Of a DNA stretch of 64,000 nt, positions 10,698 to 19,086 are shown piece after piece (within the stretch, counting starts at the first letter, position 1; each line of letters starts with the position of its first letter). The translations under genes and the position numbers were made by a program. This stretch comes from JAXGMV01 sp040772085. GTDB lineage: Bacteria > Chloroflexota > Anaerolineae > Anaerolineales > Anaerolineaceae. Location: NCBI GenBank assembly GCA_040772085.1, contig JAXGYU010000001.1:186001-250000 (forward strand). The letters are read 5' to 3'. The notes under the pieces are model-generated. The model had not been told where the DNA came from and did not search any database. It saw nothing but the letters and a program-made list of their open reading frames with translations.

Positions 10698-11465
10698 TTA
10701 CGCGCCGCCCTTGAGGTAAATACCATCCGGGTCGAGCTCTTCACGCAGCATTCGCAGTTCCTCAGCAGTGGGTGCTTCGGTGTAGCTCAGCTCCTGGCTC
10801 ACCTTGAGCGGCCAGCCAGTGTTCTCGATCGCCTGCTCGACCTGAGCACCGGGGTGCAGTTTAGTCAGCACCAATTCGCCGGCGGCATCGGGTTCGAGGA
10901 CGCCAAGGTTGGTGACGACAGCCTGCGGCCCTTTTCCGCGCACACCAGCCTGTTCCCGTTTGGCTCGTCCATCAAGGAAACCGGCGGAAGTGCCGAAGTC
11001 AACTTTGGCGGGGAAACGGCGCTTCTGATGCGGGGTGAGGATATAGCAGCGGTTTGCCCATGCGGCAATTTCCATTGAGCCGCCGGATCCGGGCAGGCGC
11101 ACCTTGGGATGATTGTAGTCGCCGATGACTGTGGCATTGATGTTGCCGAACTGGTCGATCTGCGCGCCGCCCAGGAATCCGACATCCACGAGACCACGCT
11201 GGAGATAGAGGCTGAAGATTTCATACATGCTGCAGACGGACATGGCGCCGGAGACCAGGGTCGGGTCGCCGATGGAGAGCGGCAGCCTTGCCGGCTGCGC
11301 GCCGATCACGCCCGCTTCATAGATCATCAAAAGGTTCGGCGCGTGCAGACGCCGCGCCAGGTTGCAGGCCAGGTTGGGCAGACCAACGCCGACAAAAACC
11401 GTGTCGCCATCCCGCAGAAGCCGGGCAGCATTGATGGTCATCAGTTCAGTTGATGTGTAGTCCAT
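10698..11465 (-). CDS. CoA-transferase, beta subunit (GctB/IpdB-like)
   Basis: The small subunit of a class I CoA-transferase, which moves CoA between carboxylic acids through a glutamyl-CoA intermediate. The likely catalytic Glu is in MIYEAG, near the N-terminus, as in glutaconate CoA-transferase. GxGLPNLA and the SIGDPTLVSG and FLGGAQIDQFGN loops are typical. I chose the ATG at 11465 because GGGGAG lies seven bases upstream. An in-frame upstream ATG at 11486 overlaps the alpha subunit. The alpha gene ends one base before this start, so the subunits are co-translated. The acid substrate is unknown. IpdAB-type ring hydrolases share this fold and cannot be excluded. Confidence 0.86.
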   Translation of the reverse strand: MDYTSTELMTINAARLLRDGDTVFVGVGLPNLACNLARRLHAPNLLMIYEAGVIGAQPARLPLSIGDPTLVSGAMSVCSMYEIFSLYLQRGLVDVGFLGGAQIDQFGNINATVIGDYNHPKVRLPGSGGSMEIAAWANRCYILTPHQKRRFPAKVDFGTSAGFLDGRAKREQAGVRGKGPQAVVTNLGVLEPDAAGELVLTKLHPGAQVEQAIENTGWPLKVSQELSYTEAPTAEELRMLREELDPDGIYLKGGA

Positions 11466-11466
11466 A

Positions 11467-12369
11467 TCAATACTCCCCATAATCAACAGGCGCGCTCATG
11501 CGCGATTTGACCGACAGGCGCTGATGCGTTTCCGCGCCTAGATTTTCCCAATATTCGGCGCGATCTTTGACTCCGTAAACCCACTCATCCAGGTAGGCTT
11601 TGAGCGATTCCGGATTCTCGCTGATCTTGTCCCATTCGAGATAGAACTTGTTGTCGCGGTCGTAATAGCCCTGGGTGTAGGAGGGGTGCGCGCAATGCGG
11701 GACATGGCAGACAGCGGTCACGATCACGCCCGGGATCAGGGTGCGATTGGGGTCGCTGCGGATGATGTCTTCATCGACGATTTCTTCGGCGGTGAGAATG
11801 ACCTTGGATGCCGCGAAGGCGGCTTCCTTCTGTTCACCGAGGATGCCCCAGATTTGACCGTTTCCATTGACGTCGGCACGCTGCACGTGGACGATTGCCA
11901 CGTCAGGGTGCAACGCCGGCACGACCACGACTTCCTGACCGGAATAGGGATCAGTGACGCGCTTGATCTGCGGGTTGTTTTTCTCCAGGTCAGTGGCGGC
12001 AGTCTGATTCATGGGAATGAATGGCAGACCAGTCGCTCCAGCCTGAAGCCTGGAGATCATGCCGAAGTGAGAATATTCTTCCCATTCGAGCTGACCAGAT
12101 TCAATGGCGCCGCGGATGACTCGCAGCGAACCAACGCCGGGGTTGCCGATGTAGGAGAAAATTACTTTCTTTGCCAGCCCGGCGGCGACGATCTGATCAT
12201 AGATCAGGTCGGGTGTGGCTCGCGCCAGGACAAGGTCTTTCTTCCCCTGGCGGATGATCTCATGTCCTGCGGCGAAGGGGATGAGGTGTGTGAAACCGGC
12301 AGCGAATAGCGTGTCACCGTCCTGGACGTGGGCAGCAATCGCTTCGGAGAGACTACAAAGTTTAGACAT
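11467..12369 (-). CDS. CoA-transferase, alpha subunit (GctA/IpdA-like)
   Basis: The partner of the beta subunit, 300 residues, with the class I CoA-transferase N-terminal pattern (VQDGDTLFAAGF) and the SYIGNPGVGSLRVIRG segment. The C-terminal extension (about 230-300) holds the charged region common to glutaconate-type alpha subunits. The ATG at 12369 follows AAGGAG closely. An in-frame GTG at 12393 would add eight residues. It directly follows a tiny membrane-protein gene and an aldehyde dehydrogenase on the same strand. Together they suggest a pathway that oxidises an aldehyde and activates an acid, but the substrate is not identified. Confidence 0.85.
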   Translation of the reverse strand: MSKLCSLSEAIAAHVQDGDTLFAAGFTHLIPFAAGHEIIRQGKKDLVLARATPDLIYDQIVAAGLAKKVIFSYIGNPGVGSLRVIRGAIESGQLEWEEYSHFGMISRLQAGATGLPFIPMNQTAATDLEKNNPQIKRVTDPYSGQEVVVVPALHPDVAIVHVQRADVNGNGQIWGILGEQKEAAFAASKVILTAEEIVDEDIIRSDPNRTLIPGVIVTAVCHVPHCAHPSYTQGYYDRDNKFYLEWDKISENPESLKAYLDEWVYGVKDRAEYWENLGAETHQRLSVKSRMSAPVDYGEY

Positions 12370-12395
12370 AGACTCCTTCAAATCAAATTCCACTT

Positions 12396-12575
12396 TCAGT
12401 TCCTGGTTTTATTCTGTTGCACAATAATATACAGTCCGCCAGCGAATACTGGCAGACTGTATAAAAGGTACTTGGTTTGCGGATCAGCGCTATTGAGAGA
12501 CAGCGCGTACAGGATGACAAACAGCAAGCCGAACAGAACCAGAATATATCCGAGATACTTGACCAGCCAATTCAT
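12396..12575 (-). CDS. Small two-helix membrane protein (59 aa)
   Basis: No family was recognised. The frame encodes 59 residues. A first hydrophobic segment runs from LVKYLGYILVLFGLLFVILY, a short polar turn follows (SLNSADPQTK), and a second segment is YLLYSLPVFAGGLYIIV with a Lys/Arg tail. Two clean helices and a positive C-terminus argue that it is real and not a chance frame. It fills the gap between the aldehyde dehydrogenase and CoA-transferase genes, with 54 and about 26 bases on either side, on the same strand. The Shine-Dalgarno is weak. A subunit or membrane anchor role is only conjecture. Confidence 0.55.
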   Translation of the reverse strand: MNWLVKYLGYILVLFGLLFVILYALSLNSADPQTKYLLYSLPVFAGGLYIIVQQNKTRN

Positions 12576-12629
12576 TCGTCAGCACCATCTCTCGTTTCAG
12601 GTCAGTCCGGCTCGCCGAATCAGATCCGA

Positions 12630-14216
12630 TTATGCCTTGCGGACGGTGGTCTGAATGTGCTCGTGCATGTACAGTTGGACGTAGTACAAGCCGCCGCCAT
12701 TCTTGCCGCTGCCGCCAGAGCCTTTCCATCCGCCGAAGGGCTGGAAGCCAGGCCATGCGCCGGTGGTCGCGCCCTGCGGGCGGTTGGCGTAGTTGACACC
12801 GGCTTCGATGTTGTCGAAGAACCACGGGATCTCATCCTCTGAGCCGTAGAAGCCCGAGGTCAGACCGTACATGGAGCTGTTGGCGATCTTCATGCCCTGT
12901 TCGAGGCTGCTGATCTTGCCGATGGTGGAGATGGGCAGGAACATTTCGTATTGCCACAGGCGATGATCGTAGGGCACGTCTACCGCGTAGGTGGGAGCGC
13001 AGAAGTAGCCTTTTGCCTTGTCGCCGTCGGTCAGGATCTTACCGCCGGTCAGGATGTTGCCAGCCGCGCGCAGTTCTTCAACGAATGCCTGATAATCTTT
13101 ATACTGAGCGGCATTCACCACAGGCCCAATGTAAACTTCCTGTTTGGTCGGATCGCCGATGACCAGTTTCTCGGTGATTTCTTTCAGGCGGGCTACCAGT
13201 TCGTCATAGACGGGTTCCTCAACCAGGATGCGGGAGGAAGCTGAACACTTCTGTCCCTGCAGGCCGAAGGAGGAGCGCATGATACCCATGGCAGCGTCAT
13301 CCAGGTTGGCGTTGCGGGAGACGATGGCTGCGTTCTTGCCGCCGAGCTCGAGGACAGAGGGGCGAACCCATGGGCCATTGGCGAGCGTGCGGTAGATGCC
13401 CATACCAACATCGAAGGAACCGGTGAAGGTCACGCCAGCGATATCGGGGTGTTCATTCAGAGCGGCGCCAAGGGTTGAGCCGGGGCCGGTGACGAAGTTG
13501 ACGACGCCATCAGGCATGCCGGCGTCGCGGCAGCACTGGGCAATGATGAATGGTGAGAACGGGGTATCCGTAGCGGGCTTGACCACCACGGTGTTGCCGG
13601 CAACCAGGGCTGCGCCAAGCGGGCCGCCGGTCAGGGCATCCGGGAAGTTCCACGGGCTGATGATGAGCCAGACACCGTAGGGTTTCAGGACGGAAACGTT
13701 GGTCGATTTGTAACCCACCAGCGGATCACTGCCCATCGGGAATACGAAGCCGTTGTTGCGCTCCATTGAGTCGCAGGAATAGCGGATGAGCGCGACTGTT
13801 TCAGCGACATCACCCAGAGATTCCATGCGGTTCTTGCCGACTTCCATCGCCATGATTGCGCCGGCTTCAAACAAACGCGATTCGAGCAGGTCAGCGGCTT
13901 TGCGGACTAAGGCAACTCTCTCCTGCCAGGGCATCCGGCTCCACTTCGGGAAGGCGCGAGCCGCGGCTTCGACTGCCATGTTGGCTTCCTTCACGCCGCC
14001 TTTCTGGAACTCACCCAGCACCCAGTCGGTGTTGATCGGTGATTTATCCAGGAATTTGTCGTTAGCCAGGACGTCTTTGCCGTCGATGATCATCGCGTAG
14101 GGTTTGCCCAGCTCATTCTTGAACTTGGCAATTGCCTTATCGAAATTGTCGTGAAGCTCCTGTGGGGGATTGAACATAGTTGCATAAGTCAACGTGAATG
14201 GTGCATCTTGAGACAT
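12630..14216 (-). CDS. Aldehyde dehydrogenase, L-glutamate gamma-semialdehyde (P5C) dehydrogenase-like
   Basis: An NAD(P)-dependent aldehyde dehydrogenase of 528 residues. Catalytic Cys is in GQKCSASSR, the general-base Glu in LELGGKN, the cofactor loop in TFTGSFDVG, and the oxyanion Asn in SPWNFPDA. The length, N-terminal extension and C-terminal FGGWKGSGGSGKNGG resemble the PruA/RocA branch that oxidises glutamate semialdehyde. There is no adjacent proline dehydrogenase to confirm this. AGGAGG lies before the ATG with good spacing. It heads a same-strand cluster with a tiny membrane protein and a CoA-transferase, so another semialdehyde is possible. Confidence 0.83.
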   Translation of the reverse strand: MSQDAPFTLTYATMFNPPQELHDNFDKAIAKFKNELGKPYAMIIDGKDVLANDKFLDKSPINTDWVLGEFQKGGVKEANMAVEAAARAFPKWSRMPWQERVALVRKAADLLESRLFEAGAIMAMEVGKNRMESLGDVAETVALIRYSCDSMERNNGFVFPMGSDPLVGYKSTNVSVLKPYGVWLIISPWNFPDALTGGPLGAALVAGNTVVVKPATDTPFSPFIIAQCCRDAGMPDGVVNFVTGPGSTLGAALNEHPDIAGVTFTGSFDVGMGIYRTLANGPWVRPSVLELGGKNAAIVSRNANLDDAAMGIMRSSFGLQGQKCSASSRILVEEPVYDELVARLKEITEKLVIGDPTKQEVYIGPVVNAAQYKDYQAFVEELRAAGNILTGGKILTDGDKAKGYFCAPTYAVDVPYDHRLWQYEMFLPISTIGKISSLEQGMKIANSSMYGLTSGFYGSEDEIPWFFDNIEAGVNYANRPQGATTGAWPGFQPFGGWKGSGGSGKNGGGLYYVQLYMHEHIQTTVRKA

Positions 14217-14330
14217 ATACGTTTCCTCCTATTGGATTTGCCTGGTTGCCCAGGTTAGAAAATGGGATTTGTGACTTATCTATTCTATTACATTCTTTTT
14301 TGATTATCATGTGATATTAATACGGAATAA

Positions 14331-14359
14331 TTGACATAAAATCACAATTTTTGTATAAT
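14331..14359 (+). promoter_or_regulatory. Strong sigma-70-type promoter of the T-box operon
   Basis: TTGACA (14331-14336) and TATAAT (14354-14359) are both consensus and separated by exactly 17 bases. Initiation would fall near 14366, just before the T-box leader. Confidence 0.88.
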
Positions 14360-14365
14360 CTATGT

Positions 14366-14634
14366 CTAGGAATATGGTTCCGGGGCAGAAGTAGTAAGCT
14401 GGAAATGACTTTTCAGAGAGGAAACCGCCGGTGAAAGGTTTCCAGGTAATCACCAGCCGAAGTCGTCAGCCCGTCATTGCTGAAGAAACCTGATCGCAGG
14501 AAAGTAGAACAGCACGGGTAAGCCCGTTACAGCGCAACCTGAATGTTGGTTCAGGGCAGAGTGCGCCGGCATGGCGAACTGAGGTGGTACCGCGGAAGAA
14601 TCCTTTCGTCCTCACTGGGATGAAGGATTTTTGT
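14366..14634 (+). promoter_or_regulatory. T-box leader, valine specifier (GUC)
   Basis: A tRNA-sensing leader that reads the charging state of tRNA-Val and permits transcription when it is uncharged. In stem I, the 5' loop strand has AGTA (14390-14394 region) and the 3' strand has GAA (14459-14461) followed by GTC (14462-14464) and a purine. This places valine GUC as specifier. CAGAGAG and GGTGAAA mark the distal stem I. The T-box sequence GAGGTGGTACCGCGG (14581-14595) contains TGGT, matching an ACCA tRNA end. The terminator is AATCCTTTCGTCC (14599-14611) with GGGATGAAGGATT (14617-14629) and a T run. The GH32/43-like gene and valS follow. Confidence 0.92.
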
Positions 14635-14647
14635 TATTAAGGATGCG

Positions 14648-15949
14648 ATGAAAAAACTGTTAATTGCTCTCGGAATAGTACTTGCGCTTTGGCTTGCGAT
14701 CGAGATTGGCATGCGCCTGTCCGCGCCAAAAACTGACTTCTATTCCTCGATCAACCGGGAACAGGCGCGGGAGTTGCAGGACCAATTCAGCCTGCGGACC
14801 ACTGCCGGCGATAACTGGATTCACTTTGGCTGGGTTGCTGATCCTGATAAGGAATCCTATCGCGTCAACTGGTATGACGGAAAAGAATGGAAAATGCTCG
14901 CGGAGACCAAATTCGGATCCGCTCTGATCTATGACCATGCCGGCAGCTTCGAAGTGCAGGCGATTGAGAAAAGCGGCAATATGCGGCTGATCGGTGCGGC
15001 AGAGGTGGCGCCGACCGGTCAGACACCGCCCGTCTTCAAGCCCGTCATCAGCGGCGCGTGGCAGCCCTTGTTCAAACCGGAACAGTCGGGGTATTACATC
15101 AATGACCATACGCTCTTCCAGGACATCAACGGTACCTGGCGGCTGCTGGGCATTACGTCCAAAACCGACGGTGATTTTTCGGCCGAGAAATGGCTGGCGA
15201 GCGCGCACGCGGACTCTTTGCCGCCTGCCGGCATGATGACTGAGGATAATCCGATTGCCGACTACGGTGAATTGGCCTGGGCGCCGTATGTGATCAGAGA
15301 CCCTGCGGCATTCCATGTCTTCTGGTCACCGCACCGTCTGATGCAGATGACCTCGGCGGACGGCATCACCTGGCAGGATCCGGAACTCACCATGCCGCTG
15401 CCGTATCATCCGCATTTTCGCGACCCGATGGTGATAGAAGTGGCGCCCGGTCAGTGGCTGCTGTACACGACCGCCCGGTCTTTTTTCTACTCACGGGTCG
15501 ATATTTACCAGTCCTTTGATTTGAAGCATTGGCAGTACATCCGTCCGGCGCAAGTCAATGCCTGGGGCAGCGAGATGAACTCTTCGTTCGCCTCAACAGA
15601 ATCACCGTTTGTGGCGCAATATGAAGGACGCTATTACCTCTCGGTGACATTCAATAATGGCAGCCAGTTCTGGCACGGCTTGCTGTTGCTGATGAAGGTC
15701 TGGATTGATCCGGAAAATTACAACGATACCCGTATTTTCCACTCCAGCAATCCTTATGATTTTGGCGAATATCGCGGCGCGCGCAACACGCCGAACCTGA
15801 TCGCGGATCTGCGGACACACGCACCTGAATATATCTTCAACCCTGATACTGGCACCTGGTACGTGACCACTGCCGGTTGGCCCTGGGTGACCACCCTGAC
15901 CAGCGGCGAAGTCGCGATCGCGCCTTTAGAATGGCAGCCTATCCCCTGA
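14648..15949 (+). CDS. Membrane-anchored GH32/GH43-like beta-propeller protein
   Basis: A 433-residue protein with an N-terminal membrane segment (about 3-20) and an extracellular part. Residues about 150-430 look like a five-bladed propeller of the GH32/43/68/130 superfamily. HFRDPMV matches the RDP transition-state Asp motif and STESPFV resembles the general-acid ECP/ESP motif. The aromatic-rich blades (SPHRLMQMTSADGITW) fit. The substrate cannot be inferred and activity is not certain. AAGGA precedes the ATG by four bases. The gene lies directly behind a valine T-box and seven bases before valS, so it appears to be induced by valine starvation, which is unexpected for such a protein. Confidence 0.7.
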   Translation: MKKLLIALGIVLALWLAIEIGMRLSAPKTDFYSSINREQARELQDQFSLRTTAGDNWIHFGWVADPDKESYRVNWYDGKEWKMLAETKFGSALIYDHAGSFEVQAIEKSGNMRLIGAAEVAPTGQTPPVFKPVISGAWQPLFKPEQSGYYINDHTLFQDINGTWRLLGITSKTDGDFSAEKWLASAHADSLPPAGMMTEDNPIADYGELAWAPYVIRDPAAFHVFWSPHRLMQMTSADGITWQDPELTMPLPYHPHFRDPMVIEVAPGQWLLYTTARSFFYSRVDIYQSFDLKHWQYIRPAQVNAWGSEMNSSFASTESPFVAQYEGRYYLSVTFNNGSQFWHGLLLLMKVWIDPENYNDTRIFHSSNPYDFGEYRGARNTPNLIADLRTHAPEYIFNPDTGTWYVTTAGWPWVTTLTSGEVAIAPLEWQPIP

Positions 15950-15956
15950 TGGAGGA

Positions 15957-18662
15957 ATGATGACAACACAACCTTTACCCAAGAATTTTGATTACGCCAA
16001 CGCTGAGCAGCAGATTTACGAACGTTGGGAGCAGGCCGGGTATTTCAAATCGACAAATGACCCAGCCAAGCCGGATTTCGACCCCAGCATCAAACCGTTT
16101 GTCATTTCAATGCCTCCGCCTAATGTCACTGGTGTGCTGCATAATGGTCACGCCATCTTCGCGGCACTGGAAGACCTCATGATCCGGTATCACCGCATGA
16201 AAGGCGAACCAGTGCTCTGGGTGCCTGGTGTTGACCACGCGGGCATCGCGACACAATTGCAGGTTGAATTGCTGCTCAACCGGGAGGGTACATCGCGGGA
16301 GGCGGTGGGCCGTGATGAATTTTTACGGCGGACATGGGCCTGGAAGGATGAGCATGGCGGCAAGATCGAGAAGCAGATCCGCCGGCTTGGCGCTTCGTGC
16401 GACTGGGATCGGATGCGGTTCACGCTCGATGAGGGTTTGTCCAGCGCGGTGCGTGAGGCATTCGTGCGCCTCTTCAACAAGGGGCTGATCTACCGCGGTC
16501 CGAGGCTGGTCAATTGGTCGCCGGGACTGAAGACTGCAGTCTCAGACCTGGAGGTCGAGTACAGCCAGGAACCCGGATTCATGTATTACTTCAAGTATCG
16601 TCTGGCGGATGGCAGCGGTGATTTCATCCCGGTGGCTACGACGCGGCCTGAGACGATTTTGGCAGATACCGCTGTCGCCGTGCATCCAGAGGATGAGCGC
16701 TATCAGAAGTACGTCGGCAAGAAGGTGCTGGTGCCGGTTCTTGATCGTGAGGTGCCGGTCATCGCCGATGAGTATGTGGACCGAGAATTCGGAACCGGTG
16801 CCCTGAAGATCACCCCGGGACATGATCCGAACGACTACGCGATCGGTCAGAAACACAACCTGCCAATCCTCTCTGTCCTGGACAAAGAGGCGCACATTAA
16901 TGAAGAAGGCGGCAAGTACGCCGGTCTGGACCGCTTTGAGGCACGCAAGATATTCTGGGCGGATATGCAGGCGGCGGGTTTGACGATCAAGGAAGAGCCC
17001 TATCAGCTCAATGTCCCGCGCTCCCAGCGCGGCGGCGAAATCATTGAGCCGATGATCTCGACCCAATGGTTCGCCCGCATGAAACCACTGGCAGAAGCTG
17101 CCCATGCTTCCGTTGAGCGGGGCGAGATCAAATTCATCCCTGAATATTTCACCAAAGTCTTCTACAACTGGATGGACAACATTGAGGACTGGTGCATCAG
17201 CCGTCAACTGTGGTGGGGGCACCGCATCCCGGTCTGGTATTGCCAGGATTGCGGCGAGGTGATCGCCGCGCGTGATGAGCCAACGAATTGTCCGAAATGC
17301 GGCTCTGCCAAACTTGAGCAAGACCCAGACGTTCTCGACACCTGGTTCTCCTCAGGACTGTGGCCATTCTCGACCCTGGGCTGGCCAGAGAAAACCGCTG
17401 ACCTGGATTACTACTACCCAACTTCCGTCATGGAGACGGGCTATGACATCCTGTTCTTCTGGGTCGCCCGCATGGTGATGATGGGGCTGGAGTTCACCGG
17501 CCAGGCACCGTTCCATACTGTCTATTTGCATGGTTTGATCCGCGATGAAAATGGTCAGAAGATGTCCAAGACCAAGAATAACGTGATTGATCCATTGGTG
17601 GTCATGGATGAGTATGGGACTGATGCCTTGCGCTTCACCTTGCTGGTGGGTTCGACGCCCGGCAAGGATATGAACCTGAGCATGCGCATGGTGGAGGCAA
17701 ACCGCAATTTTGCCAACAAGATCTGGAATGCCGGCAGACTGGTGATTGGCTCATTCGACAAGATTCCGGCGCAAGCGAACGCGGAGCCGGCCTTGACGCT
17801 GGCTGATCGTTGGGTGCTTGCCAGAACGCAGCAATTGATAAATGATGTCGAACGGCTGCTGAGCTCGCACCAGTATGGTGAAGCAGGGCGGCAGATCTAC
17901 GACTTCTTCTGGAGTGAGTTCGCGGACTGGTATCTGGAGATCGCCAAACTGCAGGTCAATCAGGGCGGAGACGCCGCCTATTACACGGTGCGCGCCATGG
18001 CACGCGTCCTGGATACCTGCCTGCGTCTGCTGCATCCATTTACGCCATACGTTACCGAGGCGCTATGGGGACACCTGAAGGAAGCGGCTTTACCTCTCGG
18101 CAACGATTTCCTGCCGGCAGATGGTTGGGCTGACTCGCTGATGATAGCCCGCTGGCCTGAAGCTCAGCCTATGCCCGACGACGCGGAGAAAACCATGGCC
18201 AATTTCGCGGTGATGCAGGACGTGATCCGTTCGATTCGCAATATGCGCGCCGAGAAGCAGGTCACCGCCGGCAAGAAACTACCCGCGACTATCGCGGCTG
18301 GCGATCATACCGCATTGCTGGAAGAGAACAAGCTGATCATCGCGGCGCTCACTCATCTCGATGTCGATCAATTCCAGATTACGCCGGCGCTGGCTGAGAA
18401 GCCGGAAGGCGCGGTCAGTCTGGTTGCCAGCGGCGTGGAGATTTTCGTGCCGTTGAGCGAGATGATTGATGTTGAGGCGGAGCGCGCGCGCTTGCAGGGA
18501 GAACTGGCAGAAGTCAACAGCCATATCACACGGCTGGAAGCGCTGCTTGCCAGCCCATTCGCCCAACGCGCACCGGAGAAGGTGGTGTCCGCGGAGCGCG
18601 AGAAACTCGTGACCTATAAGGACTCCGCTGCCAAGCTGGAGAGCCAGCTGGCGCAGTTGTAA
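15957..18662 (+). CDS. valS: Valyl-tRNA synthetase
   Basis: Class Ia synthetase that charges tRNA-Val with valine and edits threonine. The HIGH motif is HNGH (residues 62-65, after PPPNVTGVL), and KMSKT (535-539) is the second ATP motif. The CP1 editing domain (about 220-380) includes TTRPETILADTAV. The C-terminus has the anticodon-binding helical bundle and a final coiled coil (about 840-900), as in ValS of Gram-positive bacteria. Full length is about 900. Two ATGs are available; GGAGG is four bases before the second (15960), so the true start may be one codon later. It is the second gene of a T-box-controlled transcript with a valine specifier. Confidence 0.97.
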   Translation: MMTTQPLPKNFDYANAEQQIYERWEQAGYFKSTNDPAKPDFDPSIKPFVISMPPPNVTGVLHNGHAIFAALEDLMIRYHRMKGEPVLWVPGVDHAGIATQLQVELLLNREGTSREAVGRDEFLRRTWAWKDEHGGKIEKQIRRLGASCDWDRMRFTLDEGLSSAVREAFVRLFNKGLIYRGPRLVNWSPGLKTAVSDLEVEYSQEPGFMYYFKYRLADGSGDFIPVATTRPETILADTAVAVHPEDERYQKYVGKKVLVPVLDREVPVIADEYVDREFGTGALKITPGHDPNDYAIGQKHNLPILSVLDKEAHINEEGGKYAGLDRFEARKIFWADMQAAGLTIKEEPYQLNVPRSQRGGEIIEPMISTQWFARMKPLAEAAHASVERGEIKFIPEYFTKVFYNWMDNIEDWCISRQLWWGHRIPVWYCQDCGEVIAARDEPTNCPKCGSAKLEQDPDVLDTWFSSGLWPFSTLGWPEKTADLDYYYPTSVMETGYDILFFWVARMVMMGLEFTGQAPFHTVYLHGLIRDENGQKMSKTKNNVIDPLVVMDEYGTDALRFTLLVGSTPGKDMNLSMRMVEANRNFANKIWNAGRLVIGSFDKIPAQANAEPALTLADRWVLARTQQLINDVERLLSSHQYGEAGRQIYDFFWSEFADWYLEIAKLQVNQGGDAAYYTVRAMARVLDTCLRLLHPFTPYVTEALWGHLKEAALPLGNDFLPADGWADSLMIARWPEAQPMPDDAEKTMANFAVMQDVIRSIRNMRAEKQVTAGKKLPATIAAGDHTALLEENKLIIAALTHLDVDQFQITPALAEKPEGAVSLVASGVEIFVPLSEMIDVEAERARLQGELAEVNSHITRLEALLASPFAQRAPEKVVSAEREKLVTYKDSAAKLESQLAQL

Positions 18663-18692
18663 ATAATCAAGACGAGGTTTTAGGGACTGAAT

Positions 18693-18706
18693 ACCATCAT
18701 GATGGT
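18693..18706. repeat. Perfect 14-bp palindrome after valS
   Basis: ACCATCATGATGGT is self-complementary and lies 30 bases after the valS stop. There is no T run, so it is not a convincing terminator. Confidence 0.5.
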
Positions 18707-18731
18707 CAGTTCTGGCGATGAAAGTTAATAG

Positions 18732-19032
18732 AAGAACGAATCAGATTATTACCATTCATCGGTGATCAGCCGTAGGGGTGGGGCAATTTGTTTATGGACT
18801 TCAATAATTGCCCCACCCTCGTGGGTTAGTAATAGAATTTAATCAATATTGACATATCTATCCTGTCTGATACCTTAATTTCTTCATGTCCCTAAATTCA
18901 CCACGACCCTCCCGAAAGCTATTACGATTACCGGGTTTTGATTACTCCCAACCAGGCTCATATTTCGTGACAATTGTGACCGAGGAGATGGGCAGCAACG
19001 GAGGGGTTTGATAACAATGCGGACAGGGCAAT
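18732..19032. repeat. About 300-bp direct repeat, copy A
   Basis: The segment is repeated at 19087-19386 with an offset of 354-355 bases. The two copies share AAGAACGAATCAG at the left end, an inverted repeat, and a 126-base short ORF that is about 90% identical. Copy A is followed by a second inverted repeat that copy B lacks. Confidence 0.9.
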
Positions 19033-19059
19033 CACAAAGCAAATTGCCCTGTCCCTACG
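18771..19059. mobile_element. MITE-like element with 20-bp imperfect terminal inverted repeats
   Basis: The left end CGTAGGGGTGGGGCAATTTG (18771-18790) and the right end CAAATTGCCCTGTCCCTACG (19040-19059) are inverted copies with three mismatches. Each end is itself part of a hairpin (18776-18818 with a 13-bp stem; 19021-19054 with a 12-bp stem). Between them lies a truncated RAYT N-terminus. The layout resembles REP/RAYT-derived non-autonomous elements mobilised in trans. No target-site duplication was defined. Confidence 0.65.
18886..19011 (+). pseudogene. Truncated RAYT (Y1 transposase) N-terminus, copy A
   Basis: An open frame of 41 codons whose product (PSRKLLRLPGFDYSQPGSYF and on) matches the conserved N-terminus of REP-associated tyrosine transposases. 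The frame stops soon after VTIVTEE, before the HUH and catalytic Tyr motifs, so no nuclease can be made. No Shine-Dalgarno sequence is present. It is probably an untranslated remnant. Confidence 0.7.
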
Positions 19060-19086
19060 ATCGATTCCAGCGAAGACAGTAGGTAT

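Noticed and set aside
16542..17321. Long minus-strand frame inside valS (259 codons).
   Set aside because: Antisense to a well-conserved gene, no start signal, no family features.
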